The notes beneath the pieces are model-generated. The model made no database searches. It was not told the origin of the DNA and was given only the letters and a program-made list of their open reading frames with translations. A stretch of DNA of 64,000 bases from Orobanche coerulescens (lineage: Eukaryota; Streptophyta; Magnoliopsida; Lamiales; Orobanchaceae), in the NCBI GenBank assembly GCA_033398695.1, contig CM065805.1:165269787-165333786 (forward strand), read 5' to 3'. Position 1 is the first letter of the stretch, and every line of letters starts with the position of its first letter. A program made the position numbers and the translations under genes. This document shows positions 46,094-56,269 of the stretch, piece after piece.

Positions 46094-47901
46094 CACTACT
46101 AGAAAAAGGGCTATCCTTGACACGCATTTGGCGTCAAGAAGAGGTCGGATGACGCGCAAATGCCCGTTAAGGATGGACCAGTCATAAAGTTTCATGACTC
46201 GCATATGTGCGTCATCCCTCTATAACGCGCACTTATGACCCACATTTTATGACTCTCCTTTTTGACCTTCGTAGTAGCGCATCATAACTTTTATGACCCA
46301 CTTTTCTGACATATGTTTTTGCGTGTCATTACCTTGAAATCAATTTTTTTATTTGTTCTGTTTTTTAAAACCTGATTATATACATAAACCTGACAATAAA
46401 TCTGATAATTGTACAAAATTAACGCATTTCATATATATCAAAACCATGTGTTACCAATTCATTACATAACAATTCATGTCAAAATATATACCGATAATTA
46501 ATTAAATGCAGTTACTACAATGTACGATTTCTAACTAAAAATGAAATTCGATACATAAATTGCCCATTCTTCTCGAATATCGTCGAAATCCGCATCCGTG
46601 TACTCATTGCTATCACCACCAATCTAGTCAAATAAAACAACATTTTAGAAACAGTTAATTACTACTTAAACTACTTAAAACAGTTAACTACTTACATTGT
46701 CATTTTCGAGAACCCGAACTCCATGTTTAACTACTTCCTTCATAAACTTCAACGTGAAGTACCCACATTCGGTGCATCCGGGCTGACGTGGACACTACAC
46801 AAGAAACACAAATTGTATATGATATGCAACTACAGTTGATTAACAAGAATGATCACAAATTGTAATATAAAACATGTAGTATAAATTCAGCAGCAACAAC
46901 AAAAATCAGCAGCATAAATTCAGCAACATACAACAATATATCAATCACCTATAAAAATTTCTAGATTTCACAAGGTAATTAGTTTTCATATGATCTATTT
47001 TCTATATCAATATATTAAAAAGAATATTTTATGTTGTGAATTACAAAAGTCAGCAAGCTCACGATTTGAATCCGCAACCATGAATATCAAGAATCTCATC
47101 CGAAGAAAAACTTCAGCTACAGGTTGTGTCACGTCAGCAGTAACATATTACAACCGATAGCCAATCACTAAGGAATATCTCCCAAGATGTTCTTTACCAA
47201 CTACAAATTTTAAATCTGCATATGACAATAGCGAAAAGAATATATAAAAAGGGTTAATTATCAGACACGACATTCATTTGCACCAAAAATAGCAGTTTGC
47301 TCATTTTCTTTATTTCTGGACTCAGTTAAGTCACTAATTTTAAAAAAATGGTACGCTCCGTCTAAGTCAACCCAAAAATTAAAGGTAAGGAACCCAAAAT
47401 TTAAAGGTAAATGCTTTTCATCCAATAATTTAACAGCTTAATGATCAAGTACATTTATTGGAGCCAAATGTATCGATTTTGTTACTTTTTTGTGTCCATA
47501 AATCCGTTGAAATAAGTGTTCAAATATTTTTTTCATCAATTATAGTTTTATTACTATGTTAAACTTTTATAATTGTAGTAGTGAAATTATATTATATATT
47601 CAGATTAATATGGGTGTATCCAGGTGTATACATGCCAACTTGGACCTGCTCGTAAATGGTATTGGAGTTTTAATTTTTAAAGTATAGCTGTACTAACTGA
47701 AAGGTTAACAAAACTAACCAACTAAGTAACTAATTAACTAACTTAACATACAACTAACTACATACTTAACAAACAGCAGCAGCACAAGATAATATTCAAC
47801 AAATATCTAACCTTAGAATTAACCCAGTTAAGTTTAGTCCTCTTATTGGTTCCAGCTTCTACATCATACAATGCAATTGCCCTACAAAGAATTAACCCAG
47901 T

Positions 47902-49181
47902 TGTTAGGCGTATTTTTATGCGCTTATTTATCATCATTTTATATCTATTTTGAGCCTAAATCTGCATAAATGAGCTTTTAATGCACTATTCTTTTATGTT
48001 TTGCAGGAAATTGGAGTCCGGATGCTCGAACGACGAAAAACGGGCGAAAACGGCAATTTTTGGCCTGGGGCCGCGGCACGAACCAAGCGGGCCGCGGCAC
48101 ACGAAGAGGACTAGCAAGTGCCGAGCGGACTGTACCCTGAGCCGCGGCACAAGGATGCTGAGCCGCGGCCCAGGAGGAAAAATAAGCACCCAGGTATAGG
48201 CGCTGAACAACGTGAGCCGCGGCACAGATTAAGTGAGCCGCGGCCCACGGGGCGGTTTTGCTGAGTCTTCCGCGGTTCTGGGCGTTTTTGGAGCCGGTTC
48301 CCAACCTAATTCCCGGACGCGTTTTGGAGGCTGATGAGAGTTATAAATAGGAGTTTAAGGGCTGAAAACAGGGCATCGATAGATAGAGCGGAGACACCAG
48401 AGGAGCAGAAACGAAGAGATTTGTGGGCGACGACAAGACCACGGATCCCTTACGGTTTTCCTTAATTTTTCCGCATCTTATTTTCTAGATCTGTTGTAGT
48501 AGGATTGTGATTGTAGCCGATTACATGACGGTTTGATTTATTTATTTTTATTTCAATTTACTCGTTATTCGTATTGAGTTGGATTTTTCTCATTGTTCTT
48601 AATGCTTTCAATTGTCTGGCCAATAGTTGAATTGATTTGAATGTCTTTATGGATTCGGGAGATGAAATTTAGGCATAGTTCTTGTGAGAAAAATCATGAT
48701 TGTCGTGAGATAGGGATATACTCATGGGAATTGTGAAGCCTGTTTATTGTGAGAATTCATGAACAGTTTTAACTATTAATTATCTAATTCGAATAGGGAT
48801 ATATCTAGTTAATAATTCTTAGTATTTTCTATCAATCTTGGGAAAGACTTTAGAATAATTTAGGAATTCCTGGCTTACAATCAATTGATTAAAAGTGAAT
48901 TGAATTAAATAAAAATCATTCCTGATTGTTTGAGGTGAAAATCATAATCCTACGCCCTTATTATTATTATTATTATTATTACTATTATTATTTTCTATTT
49001 ATTTTTCTGCAATTAGTTTAGAAATAAATTCTATATAATTGTTCTTCAAATAAAATTACGAGTTGACTATATTTTGGTACTTAGTGAAATCAGTGCTCGA
49101 GGGAACGATATCTTACTTATCACTTTATTACTTATTGACACCGTGCACTTGCGGCATAGTGTGAGGGATTTCCTCACAACA
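47902..49181 (+). repeat. Athila/Tat-like 5' LTR
   Basis: TGTTAGGCG...CTCACAACA. Contains six CCGCGG sites, TATAAATA (48342-48349) and a (TTA)n tract at about 48957-48990. Confidence 0.95.
48066..48349 (+). promoter_or_regulatory. CCGCGG palindrome cluster plus TATA box
   Basis: Six gagccgcggc-type sites (CCGCGG at 48071, 48092, 48142, 48163, 48217 and 48238) lie in 173 bp, followed by TATAAATA at 48342-48349. In the 3' LTR two of the six have become TCGCGG. Confidence 0.8.
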
Positions 49182-49187
49182 AGTTTT

Positions 49188-49205
49188 TGGCGCCGTTGCC
49201 GGGGA
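49188..49205 (+). other. Primer-binding site, tRNA-Asp
   Basis: TGGCGCCGTTGCCGGGGA is an exact complement of the 3' end of plant tRNA-Asp including CCA. It begins 6 bp after the 5' LTR. Confidence 0.93.
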
Positions 49206-49400
49206 TTTGATTTTTCGCTAATATCATTACCAAGCGACTCTAATTTTAATTTGAAGTTTCTTTTCTTTAGCTTCTATATTTTTATTTTTCTCATTATGTT
49301 TTCCTTTGATTATCGTGACCCTTGACATTTCATAAATTTCAATGTTCTTAATAATTTGCCTAATAGGGTCAGTCAGCCCCCTCCCCCAAAATAAAAGACC

Positions 49401-50033
49401 ATGCTTGAACATTGTGTAGACACTCTTAATAATCCTGATAGTACCTCTCTTGAGCGAGAATGTGCAAGTCGTGGTCTTGAGATTCACTATGGTTATTTTC
49501 CAGCTCATCGATTTAGTAGTGAAGTTGAGGGGGAGGTTGAGAAGAAAGACATGCTGAGTTTTAGGGTCGATCCCCCAGCACCTGATAATTACATAAAGTG
49601 TGATGAGCTTGTAGAAGAAGTTACCATTGATGATGCTTCCAAAGAAATTTCATTAAATTGTCATCAAACTTCGATTAATAAGGTGAACACTTTTGTGCCA
49701 AAAATTTTATTAACGGTGCCGCGCATAATTTTTCCTAAATCCATAATGGGAGAGATTGACCCCATTACTTTTGATTTTGTTGAGGCTGATTCTTTGAGTT
49801 CTAATGAGGTTGTTCATGATATGTCTTTATTATTAACCCATTCGAACTCTGCTTATTTTTACATACCTTATCATTATTATATTCTTTCATCATTTTTTGG
49901 TTGTCCGCATAATTATTCTTACTCATTATTTTTGGCAACCAGGCATGAACCAAAGCCTCCCTTGTGGAATAAGATGCTTATAGATTGCAAGAAAGGGGTA
50001 TTTGGCAATCTCCCTAGAAAGAAGCCACGTTAA
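49401..50033 (+). CDS. ORF of unknown function in the Athila/Tat-like element
   Basis: 210 codons from ATG 49401 to a stop at 50031-50033. I do not recognise the protein. It is acidic in its first half (FSSEVEGEVEKKDML; CDELVEEVTIDDASKEI) and hydrophobic/aromatic toward residues ~150-180 (YFYIPYHYYILSSFFG), and ends with a basic KKGVFGNLPRKKPR. No zinc knuckle, protease or RT motif. It is the only ORF of note in the element and is immediately followed by two hairpin-like repeats. It may be a residue of gag or an element-specific accessory gene; whether it is translated is unknown. Confidence 0.45.
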   Translation: MLEHCVDTLNNPDSTSLERECASRGLEIHYGYFPAHRFSSEVEGEVEKKDMLSFRVDPPAPDNYIKCDELVEEVTIDDASKEISLNCHQTSINKVNTFVPKILLTVPRIIFPKSIMGEIDPITFDFVEADSLSSNEVVHDMSLLLTHSNSAYFYIPYHYYILSSFFGCPHNYSYSLFLATRHEPKPPLWNKMLIDCKKGVFGNLPRKKPR

Positions 50034-50046
50034 TTTTTTATTTACC

Positions 50047-50096
50047 ACGTCGTGCTCAAGACGTAAAATAGAGCGTTGGATGGGAGGCAACCCATC
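50047..50096 (+). other. Paired hairpins downstream of the ORF
   Basis: ACGTC...GACGT (50047-50064) is followed by GATGGG-AGGCAA-CCCATC (50079-50096). A tgggaggcaaccca-type box at this place is recurrent in plant Athila/Tat-related elements, as far as I recall. Possible RNA structure; role unknown. Confidence 0.55.
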
Positions 50097-50903
50097 ATTT
50101 TTACTTGCTTTCTAGTTAGTTGTTTTTATTTGATTTTTCGTTTATAATTTTTTTCTTTGTTTTGTTATTTCGTTTGGATTCGTGTATTCTTGTTGGCCCT
50201 TATTTCTCTAATATTTTTATATAACCCCAATGAGTTATTATCCTTCGTATTCTAGTCTTTCTTGACTTAATGTCTATAGTTATTTCATGACTAGAGACTA
50301 AGTTTGGGGGTCCCTAGTGATGTTGAGCATTATTTGAAGTATGGATTGACAGACGATTCCACTCAGACATGTGCTGGTGTTCAAGAAGACATTTGGAATA
50401 AGTTTCACTTTTCCTTATCTCTTTTATTTTCACATGATTGTTATTGTTGATGATTTTATGTGTAGTGGAATAAATTGAAGCATGCGATATTTTCTTAATT
50501 TTTCTTGGTTATAAATTGCGATTTCATCATTGCTTTATTGTCCTTGCATGCTGTTAATGGTTTTTGTCAAAACGTGAACTTTTCGTGAATTTTTCGTGCT
50601 TCCGTGTGTAAAACTGATGTTACGATACTGATTTCTTTTTGAAGAAACGGTTGACTTTTGGTTGAGTTGCAGTCTGCGATATCTGTTTCCATTGATTATT
50701 CATTTAGGTCCGAAATTTTTTCTTTTTTGTAGAAATCTTAGCAGATAAGAAAGGAGACATACGTGTTTTCAAATCACCATTTATACGTTTGGTTATACTT
50801 TTCGTGTAGCTAGTCGTCCAGTAACATGAGTCTTGTTGGCACTTAAAGTGAGTTTAGAGTCGGACAGTTTTTCCAAAAAGTCGAGATATTATACATGTTC
50901 TAT

Positions 50904-51190
50904 GATGGGAAGTTTAGTAACCGGGGGTATTCACGTGACCCGTTGTTTACTCTCGCGTAAAATGACAACCCTGAATAGACTAATGATTTAGAAATATCGC
51001 ATTACAGATGATGGGAAGCCTAGTAACCGGGGGTATTCACGTGACCCGTAGTTTACTCTCGCGTAAAACGGCAACCTTGACATGCGGGACTTGCTATTCG
51101 AGTTTTTTCTCCGCTGTAGAGGGGGACTTAGTAACTAGGAGCATCCATGTGCCCCATGAGTGTCTTTTACGTCAAACGGTTCCCCAATAC
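50904..51190 (+). repeat. Tandem repeat, ~104-bp unit, three copies
   Basis: Two clear copies (50904-50973 and 51009-51078) share gatgggaag, tagtaaccgggggtattcac, gtgacccg and tttactctcgcgtaaaa; a third degenerate copy spans about 51113-51190. They lie in the 3' untranslated part of the element, where such elements often grow satellites. Confidence 0.85.
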
Positions 51191-51650
51191 ATGAGAATGG
51201 AAATCCACCCTAGGATTATCCCGATGAAACATCCCGAGATCCGAACCTAGTGGTTAACTCGAATCATTATTATGATCATACATAAGGGAATGATGTTCGA
51301 GGAGTACTTTTGATGATGAAACTCTTAAATTTTGCCACTAGACTGTGGGACTGGGCAAGTTGGTTTGTTTACTCTAACCCTTTGTATTAGCGGTCGGTTA
51401 AATTCACGCTTGTTAATCTTTGAGCTTGATTTTCCTCATGAACGATCGATTAGCACTAAAAATGGTTACTTTGTGGAATCAGTGTCCTTGATGTAACTCA
51501 CTATAACGATACTCGTATTATTCTTTGAGATTTTCAGGGTAGTATTGATTAAGTTGAGCACTATGGATTTGCATGATCATTCATGATACTTTTTTATTTA
51601 AAAATTGATTTTTGCTTGAGGACAAGCAAAGGCTCAAGTTTGGGGGTATT

Positions 51651-52706
51651 TATTAGGCGTATTTTTATGCGCTTATTTATCATCATTTTATATCCATTTT
51701 GAGCCTAAATCTGCATAAATGAGCTTTTAATGCACTATTCTTTTATGTTTTGCAGGAAATTGGAGTCCGGAAGCTCGAACGACGAAAAATGGGCAAAAAC
51801 GGCAATTTTTTGCCTGGGGCCGCGGCACGAACCAAGCGGGTCGCGGCACACGAAGAGGACTAGCAAGTGCCGAGCAGACTGTACCCTGAGCCGCGGCACA
51901 AGGATGCTGAGCCGCGGTCCAGGAGGAAAAATAAGCGCCCAGGTATAGGCGCTGAACAACGTGAGCCGCGGCACAGATTAAGTGAGTCGCGGCCCACGGG
52001 GCGGTTTTGCTGAGTCTTCCGCGGTTCTGGGCGTTTTTGGAGCCGGTTCCCAACCTAATTCCCGGACGCATTTTGGAGGCTGATGAGAGTTATAAATAGG
52101 GGTTTAAGGGCTGAAAACAGGGCATCGATAGATAGAGCGGAGACACCAGAGGAGCATAAACGAAGAGATTTGTGGGCGACGACAAGACCACGGATCCCTT
52201 ACGGTTTTCCTTAATTTTTCCGCATCTTATTTTCTAGATCTGTTGTAGTAGGATTGTGATTGTAGCCGATTACATGACGGTTTGATTTATTTATTTTTAT
52301 TTCAATTTACTTGTTATTCGTATTGAGTTGGATTTTTCTCATTGTTCTTAATGCTTTCAATTGTCTGGCCAATAGTTGAATTGATTTGAATGTCTTTATG
52401 GATTCGGGAGATGAAATTTAGGCATAGTTCTTGTGAGAAAAATCATGATTGTCGTGAGATAGGGATATACTCATGGGAATTGTGAAGCTTGTTTATTGTG
52501 GGAATTCATGAACAATTTTAGCTATTAATTATCTAATTCGAATATGGATATATCGGGTTAATAATTCTTAGTATTTTCTATCGATCTTGGGAAAGGCTTT
52601 AGAATAATTTAGGAATTCCTGGCTTACAATCAATTGATTAAAAGTGAATTGAATTAAATAAAAATCATTCTTGATTGTTTGAGGTGAAAATCATAATCCT
52701 ACGTCC

Positions 52707-52737
<31 letters not shown>

Positions 52738-52933
52738 TATTATTTTCTATTTATTTTTCTGCAATTAGTTTAGAAATAAATTCTATATAATTGTTCTTCA
52801 AATAAAATTACGAGTTGACTATATTTTGGTACTTAGTGAAATCAGTCCTCGAGGGAACGATATCTTACTTATCACTTTATTACTTGTTGACACCGTGCAC
52901 TTGCGGCATAGTGTGAGGGATTTCCTCACAACA
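51651..52933 (+). repeat. Athila/Tat-like 3' LTR
   Basis: Starts TATTAGGCG instead of TGTTAGGCG (one G-to-A change at the terminus) and ends CTCACAACA before the CCAGT duplication. TATAAATA at 52091-52098. Confidence 0.95.
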
Positions 52934-55900
52934 CCAGTTAAGTATTATATCATACATCATAAAGATTCTATAATTTGTATTACTTACGCATCCATTATTT
53001 GCTTGAACTGATGATTGATGTCGCTAATCGATAGGGAATCAAGATAATAGCAGGTACTTGTCTTCATGTTAAGCACGCCTAACACCCAATGTCTTATACA
53101 AAAAACAAACATCAAATTCTGTTAATTACTGTTAATTTTTATTAATTAATTTAAATGTTGTCGAAAATCTAACCCGGGATTGTATGGCAATAAGACGAGG
53201 TCATTTTGCTTCCTTGTAGATAACCTTTTTGCAATAACTCGACTTGCATCCTCGCTATTCTTGGCCCTCGCTTTACGTTCATGATGCATGATCGCAGTCG
53301 GGGTCATGAAACAAACTCCATGATCTCTTTGTGACCCATTCTTGATTTGCTCATACAGGTACCTGTTAACAATTAACATACCAAGTTTACATTCAATTAG
53401 TCCTGTTAACATATAAGTACCAATTTTTTATAAACTATATTTATCACTTACATGATATAAGAAGGAACGACAGCCCCGCTTAACTCATCCATTGCAAATA
53501 GACTGTCAAAATCATTCCAATTTAAGTACGTGTAACTGTGGTGCCCAAACAAATCGTCCTCGCATTGCACTTTTATGCAATCGACCTTTGCAACTTGTCC
53601 ATCAACCATCACTGCAGTCATTTTCAATCCCATCCTTTCTTCAATTCTTTTCCTTCCTCTCTTCTGACCTCTCGTCTCGTCATCATTTTTTTCAACGGAA
53701 TTCCTTTCTTAGTCACTTTTGCAATGGAGGCGAGAGTTTCTGGGCTTTTTCCTTCTTCAACTGCAACTGTAAATATAACAGTTTTTGGTCACTAAAAATA
53801 ACTGTAAACATAACTGTAAAAATATGATGTTTTTGGCATCGTACCTGTTTTTGGCATCGTCGCTTCTTCTTCGTTGTCGGGTTCTCTTTGTCGCTTTTTC
53901 TTTTCTTTCTTCTTGTGGGTCCCACTCCCCAACTCTCTTTTTTCTTCTTCTGCTTTTCTTTCTTCTTCTTTTCTTTCTTCTTCTTTTCTTTTTCCTTCTT
54001 CTTCTTCTTTTCTTTGTTCTTCTTTTCTTTGTTCTTTTTCTTCTTTTCTTATTTTCTCCTTGTCTTAATCAGCAGCCTTTTTCTCCTTCTTTTTGGCCAC
54101 TATCTTGTTCTGCAAAAATATAAAAAAGTCTTACCAAACCATTTTGTTCTAATGATTAAACTGTTTTATAAATATGTCTTACCAAACCAGAGCATGGAAT
54201 GACTAGGTGACTCGGCCAGCTTAGTATGTACCCAATGGCATCTTTAACAGTCTCAACGAACTCCTCGGGAATTGGATTCGGTATCAAAGCTTCTGCTTGA
54301 ACAGATGTGTCCACCGTAACTTCAATGTTCACATCTAATATATGAACAAATAAATATTAAATAAGTAAGAATATGTATAAATATTAAATAAGTAATTTAA
54401 CTTTAAATACCCGAGACAGTATGATTCACTATGGTTCCTTTGGCGACTATATTTGAAGGATCGTCGACCGCAAGATAGCATGATTTATCCTACAAATGTA
54501 CACAATTATTAAAACAGACAAGAATTGCAATGAATTTATGACAAATGAAGACTTACATTTGGTTCACTTGGTACATTTGGTTCTTCGTCTTCATCGCTCC
54601 ACATTTGACAATTACTTGCACCCTCCGAAGCATTGGTACTTGCACATCTTCTTATTTCTAACTCATCTTCAATAGCTTATAGCCGTTTATTCATCATCTT
54701 ATCATGTTGTTTCAGGTATTGCTTGACATTCCTGGGTATTAAAAAATACTGGTGCGGTGTTATATATCGACCCATCCCACGTACACGCCCACGTTGTTCT
54801 TCAGTACCCAGGCCCTCTGTAAGCAAATCTAGTGATCCCATTGGATCCTCTGAATAATCCTTGTCCTTCTTTAGCATCTCCTGAGTAAACAAACATATAA
54901 CTTAACATTTGTTGACTAACTGAAACTAACAGCAAATAACTTAACTGAAGGGTTCAGACCGTTGACTAACTTTAACTAACTGAACATCAAATAACTTAAC
55001 ATTAAAAGTCAAACTTTAACTAACACTAACTAAGCAGCTAACTGAGAAAACTAACAAACTTCTGTTGACTAACGAGACTAAGCAGCTAACTGAGAAATCT
55101 AACTGAAAATTAACAAAACTAACTAAAACATACCAAAATAAAACTGTTAAATATGAATACTTACAATTTTATCGACAACTTTTTGGACAGCTGGGTCGAA
55201 ACCTCCTTCTTTCTTTTCTCTTGCTTTTTTCCAGCATTCTACCCTATCAATCTCCTCTTCCTCTTTGCCGGTTTCTTCCATCTAAAAAAGTTAAAAGCAA
55301 AAGTTAAAAAGCATCAACATAAGCAATAAAAAAGTTAACATAAGAAATAAATTCCATACTATCTCAGAAATGAGTCCGGCATATACCTTCCGGCTCAAAC
55401 GATGGTTGTACTTATTACGTGAACGGATAGCTGAAGCCTTCTGACTTATTTCCTGCATAAGTATATACAATTAACATGTTAGTAACTGTTTTTGTGATAA
55501 ATAACTGTTTTTGGAAACTTAAATAAATACCTCAAACGAAGTCTTAGTTCTTTGTGATACGAAAAGTTTCCGGTCTTCTTTTTTCACGGACGGATACTTT
55601 TCAGGAGGAGTATATAATTGCTTCTTGGCCTCCTTAGACTTATCATCTTTTAGTGGCTTAATGAACTTCTTATAAAGATAATGTTTGAAGTTTTTCCACT
55701 TTATCCCGATTGATTGGAGAACTTGCTTCCGACTCTTTGGGTCAAGTGCAAAATGTGTCTGAAACGTAAAAAATGAATCAAAACATAGTTAGAATAAAAT
55801 ACTAAAACTAAAACATAGTTAGAATAAAATAATAAAATACTTACCTTAACATATTGCCAACAAGCTTCCTTTGTTTCATTATCTACGTTCAACCAAGAAT

Positions 55901-56269
55901 CATAGGTTATGAGAACCATAGATCTTGCCACCAATCCCTCAAAAGTAGACAGTTTTCTTGCTCCCGGTCCAGTTGGCACACCTCTTTTATTATAAGTAAT
56001 AACTGTTTTTTTATTCTCCTTCGCTTTTATTGTCGGGCCTCTATGCAATTTGGAATCTAATTCGGCATCCAAATTCGAACCGGGAACCGCATCTTCTTCG
56101 CGGTCCGAATCATAACTCGAGGCCATCTTTTATTACCAAAAAGCAACCTGTTTAAAATAAACAAAATAAACAGTTATTTTCATACCAAAAACTTTAAATA
56201 ATAAATAATGCTTGAGAGACTTTAACAAATAAACAATTACTAAAATAAACAGTTATTTCATACCAAAAC

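Larger units (their letters stand above)
47902..52933 (+). mobile_element. Athila/Tat-like non-autonomous LTR element inside a CACTA intron
   Basis: LTRs of 1280 and 1283 bp (47902-49181; 51651-52933), duplication CCAGT (47897-47901; 52934-52938), PBS TGGCGCCGTTGCCGGGGA complementary to tRNA-Asp (49188-49205) and polypurine tract tttgggggta preceded by ttgaggacaagcaaagg. These features are characteristic of Athila/Tat-type Gypsy elements. The 2.47-kb internal region has one ORF of unknown function and no gag or pol domain. LTRs are almost identical, so the insertion is young. Confidence 0.93.
46535..56126 (-). pseudogene. CACTA gene 2: Transposase_24 fused to Ulp1-type cysteine protease, 14 exons
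   Basis: Exons read with GT-AG borders and matching phase: 55845-56126, 55531-55758, 55360-55452, 55165-55281, 54557-54880, 54411-54489, 54183-54334, 53845-54109, 53452-53766, 53174-53362, 52988-53092, 47812-47881, 46696-46794, 46535-46623. Exons 1-4 give the plant Ptta/En/Spm domain (QVLQSIGIKWKNFKHYLYKK; KASAIRSRNKYNHRLSRK). Exon 8 is Lys/Glu-rich coiled coil. Exons 10-13 give the C48 protease: LVLLPYNPG-HWVLGVL, YYLDS and CPRQPGCTECGYF, so His, Asp, Gln and Cys are all kept. Two stops interrupt it (54677-54679 in exon 5 and one in exon 8 near 54065). A 5-kb LTR element lies in the intron between exons 11 and 12. The role of such Ulp1 domains in CACTA elements is unproven. Confidence 0.85.

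Noticed and set aside
47978..48304. 108-codon minus-strand ORF (also at 51727-52071)
   Set aside because: Duplicated because it is in both LTRs; caused by GC-rich CCGCGG repeats, no coding evidence.
53785..54202. Phe/Leu/Ser-rich plus-strand ORFs resembling membrane proteins
   Set aside because: Complement of the Lys/Glu-rich exon 8 of CACTA gene 2.
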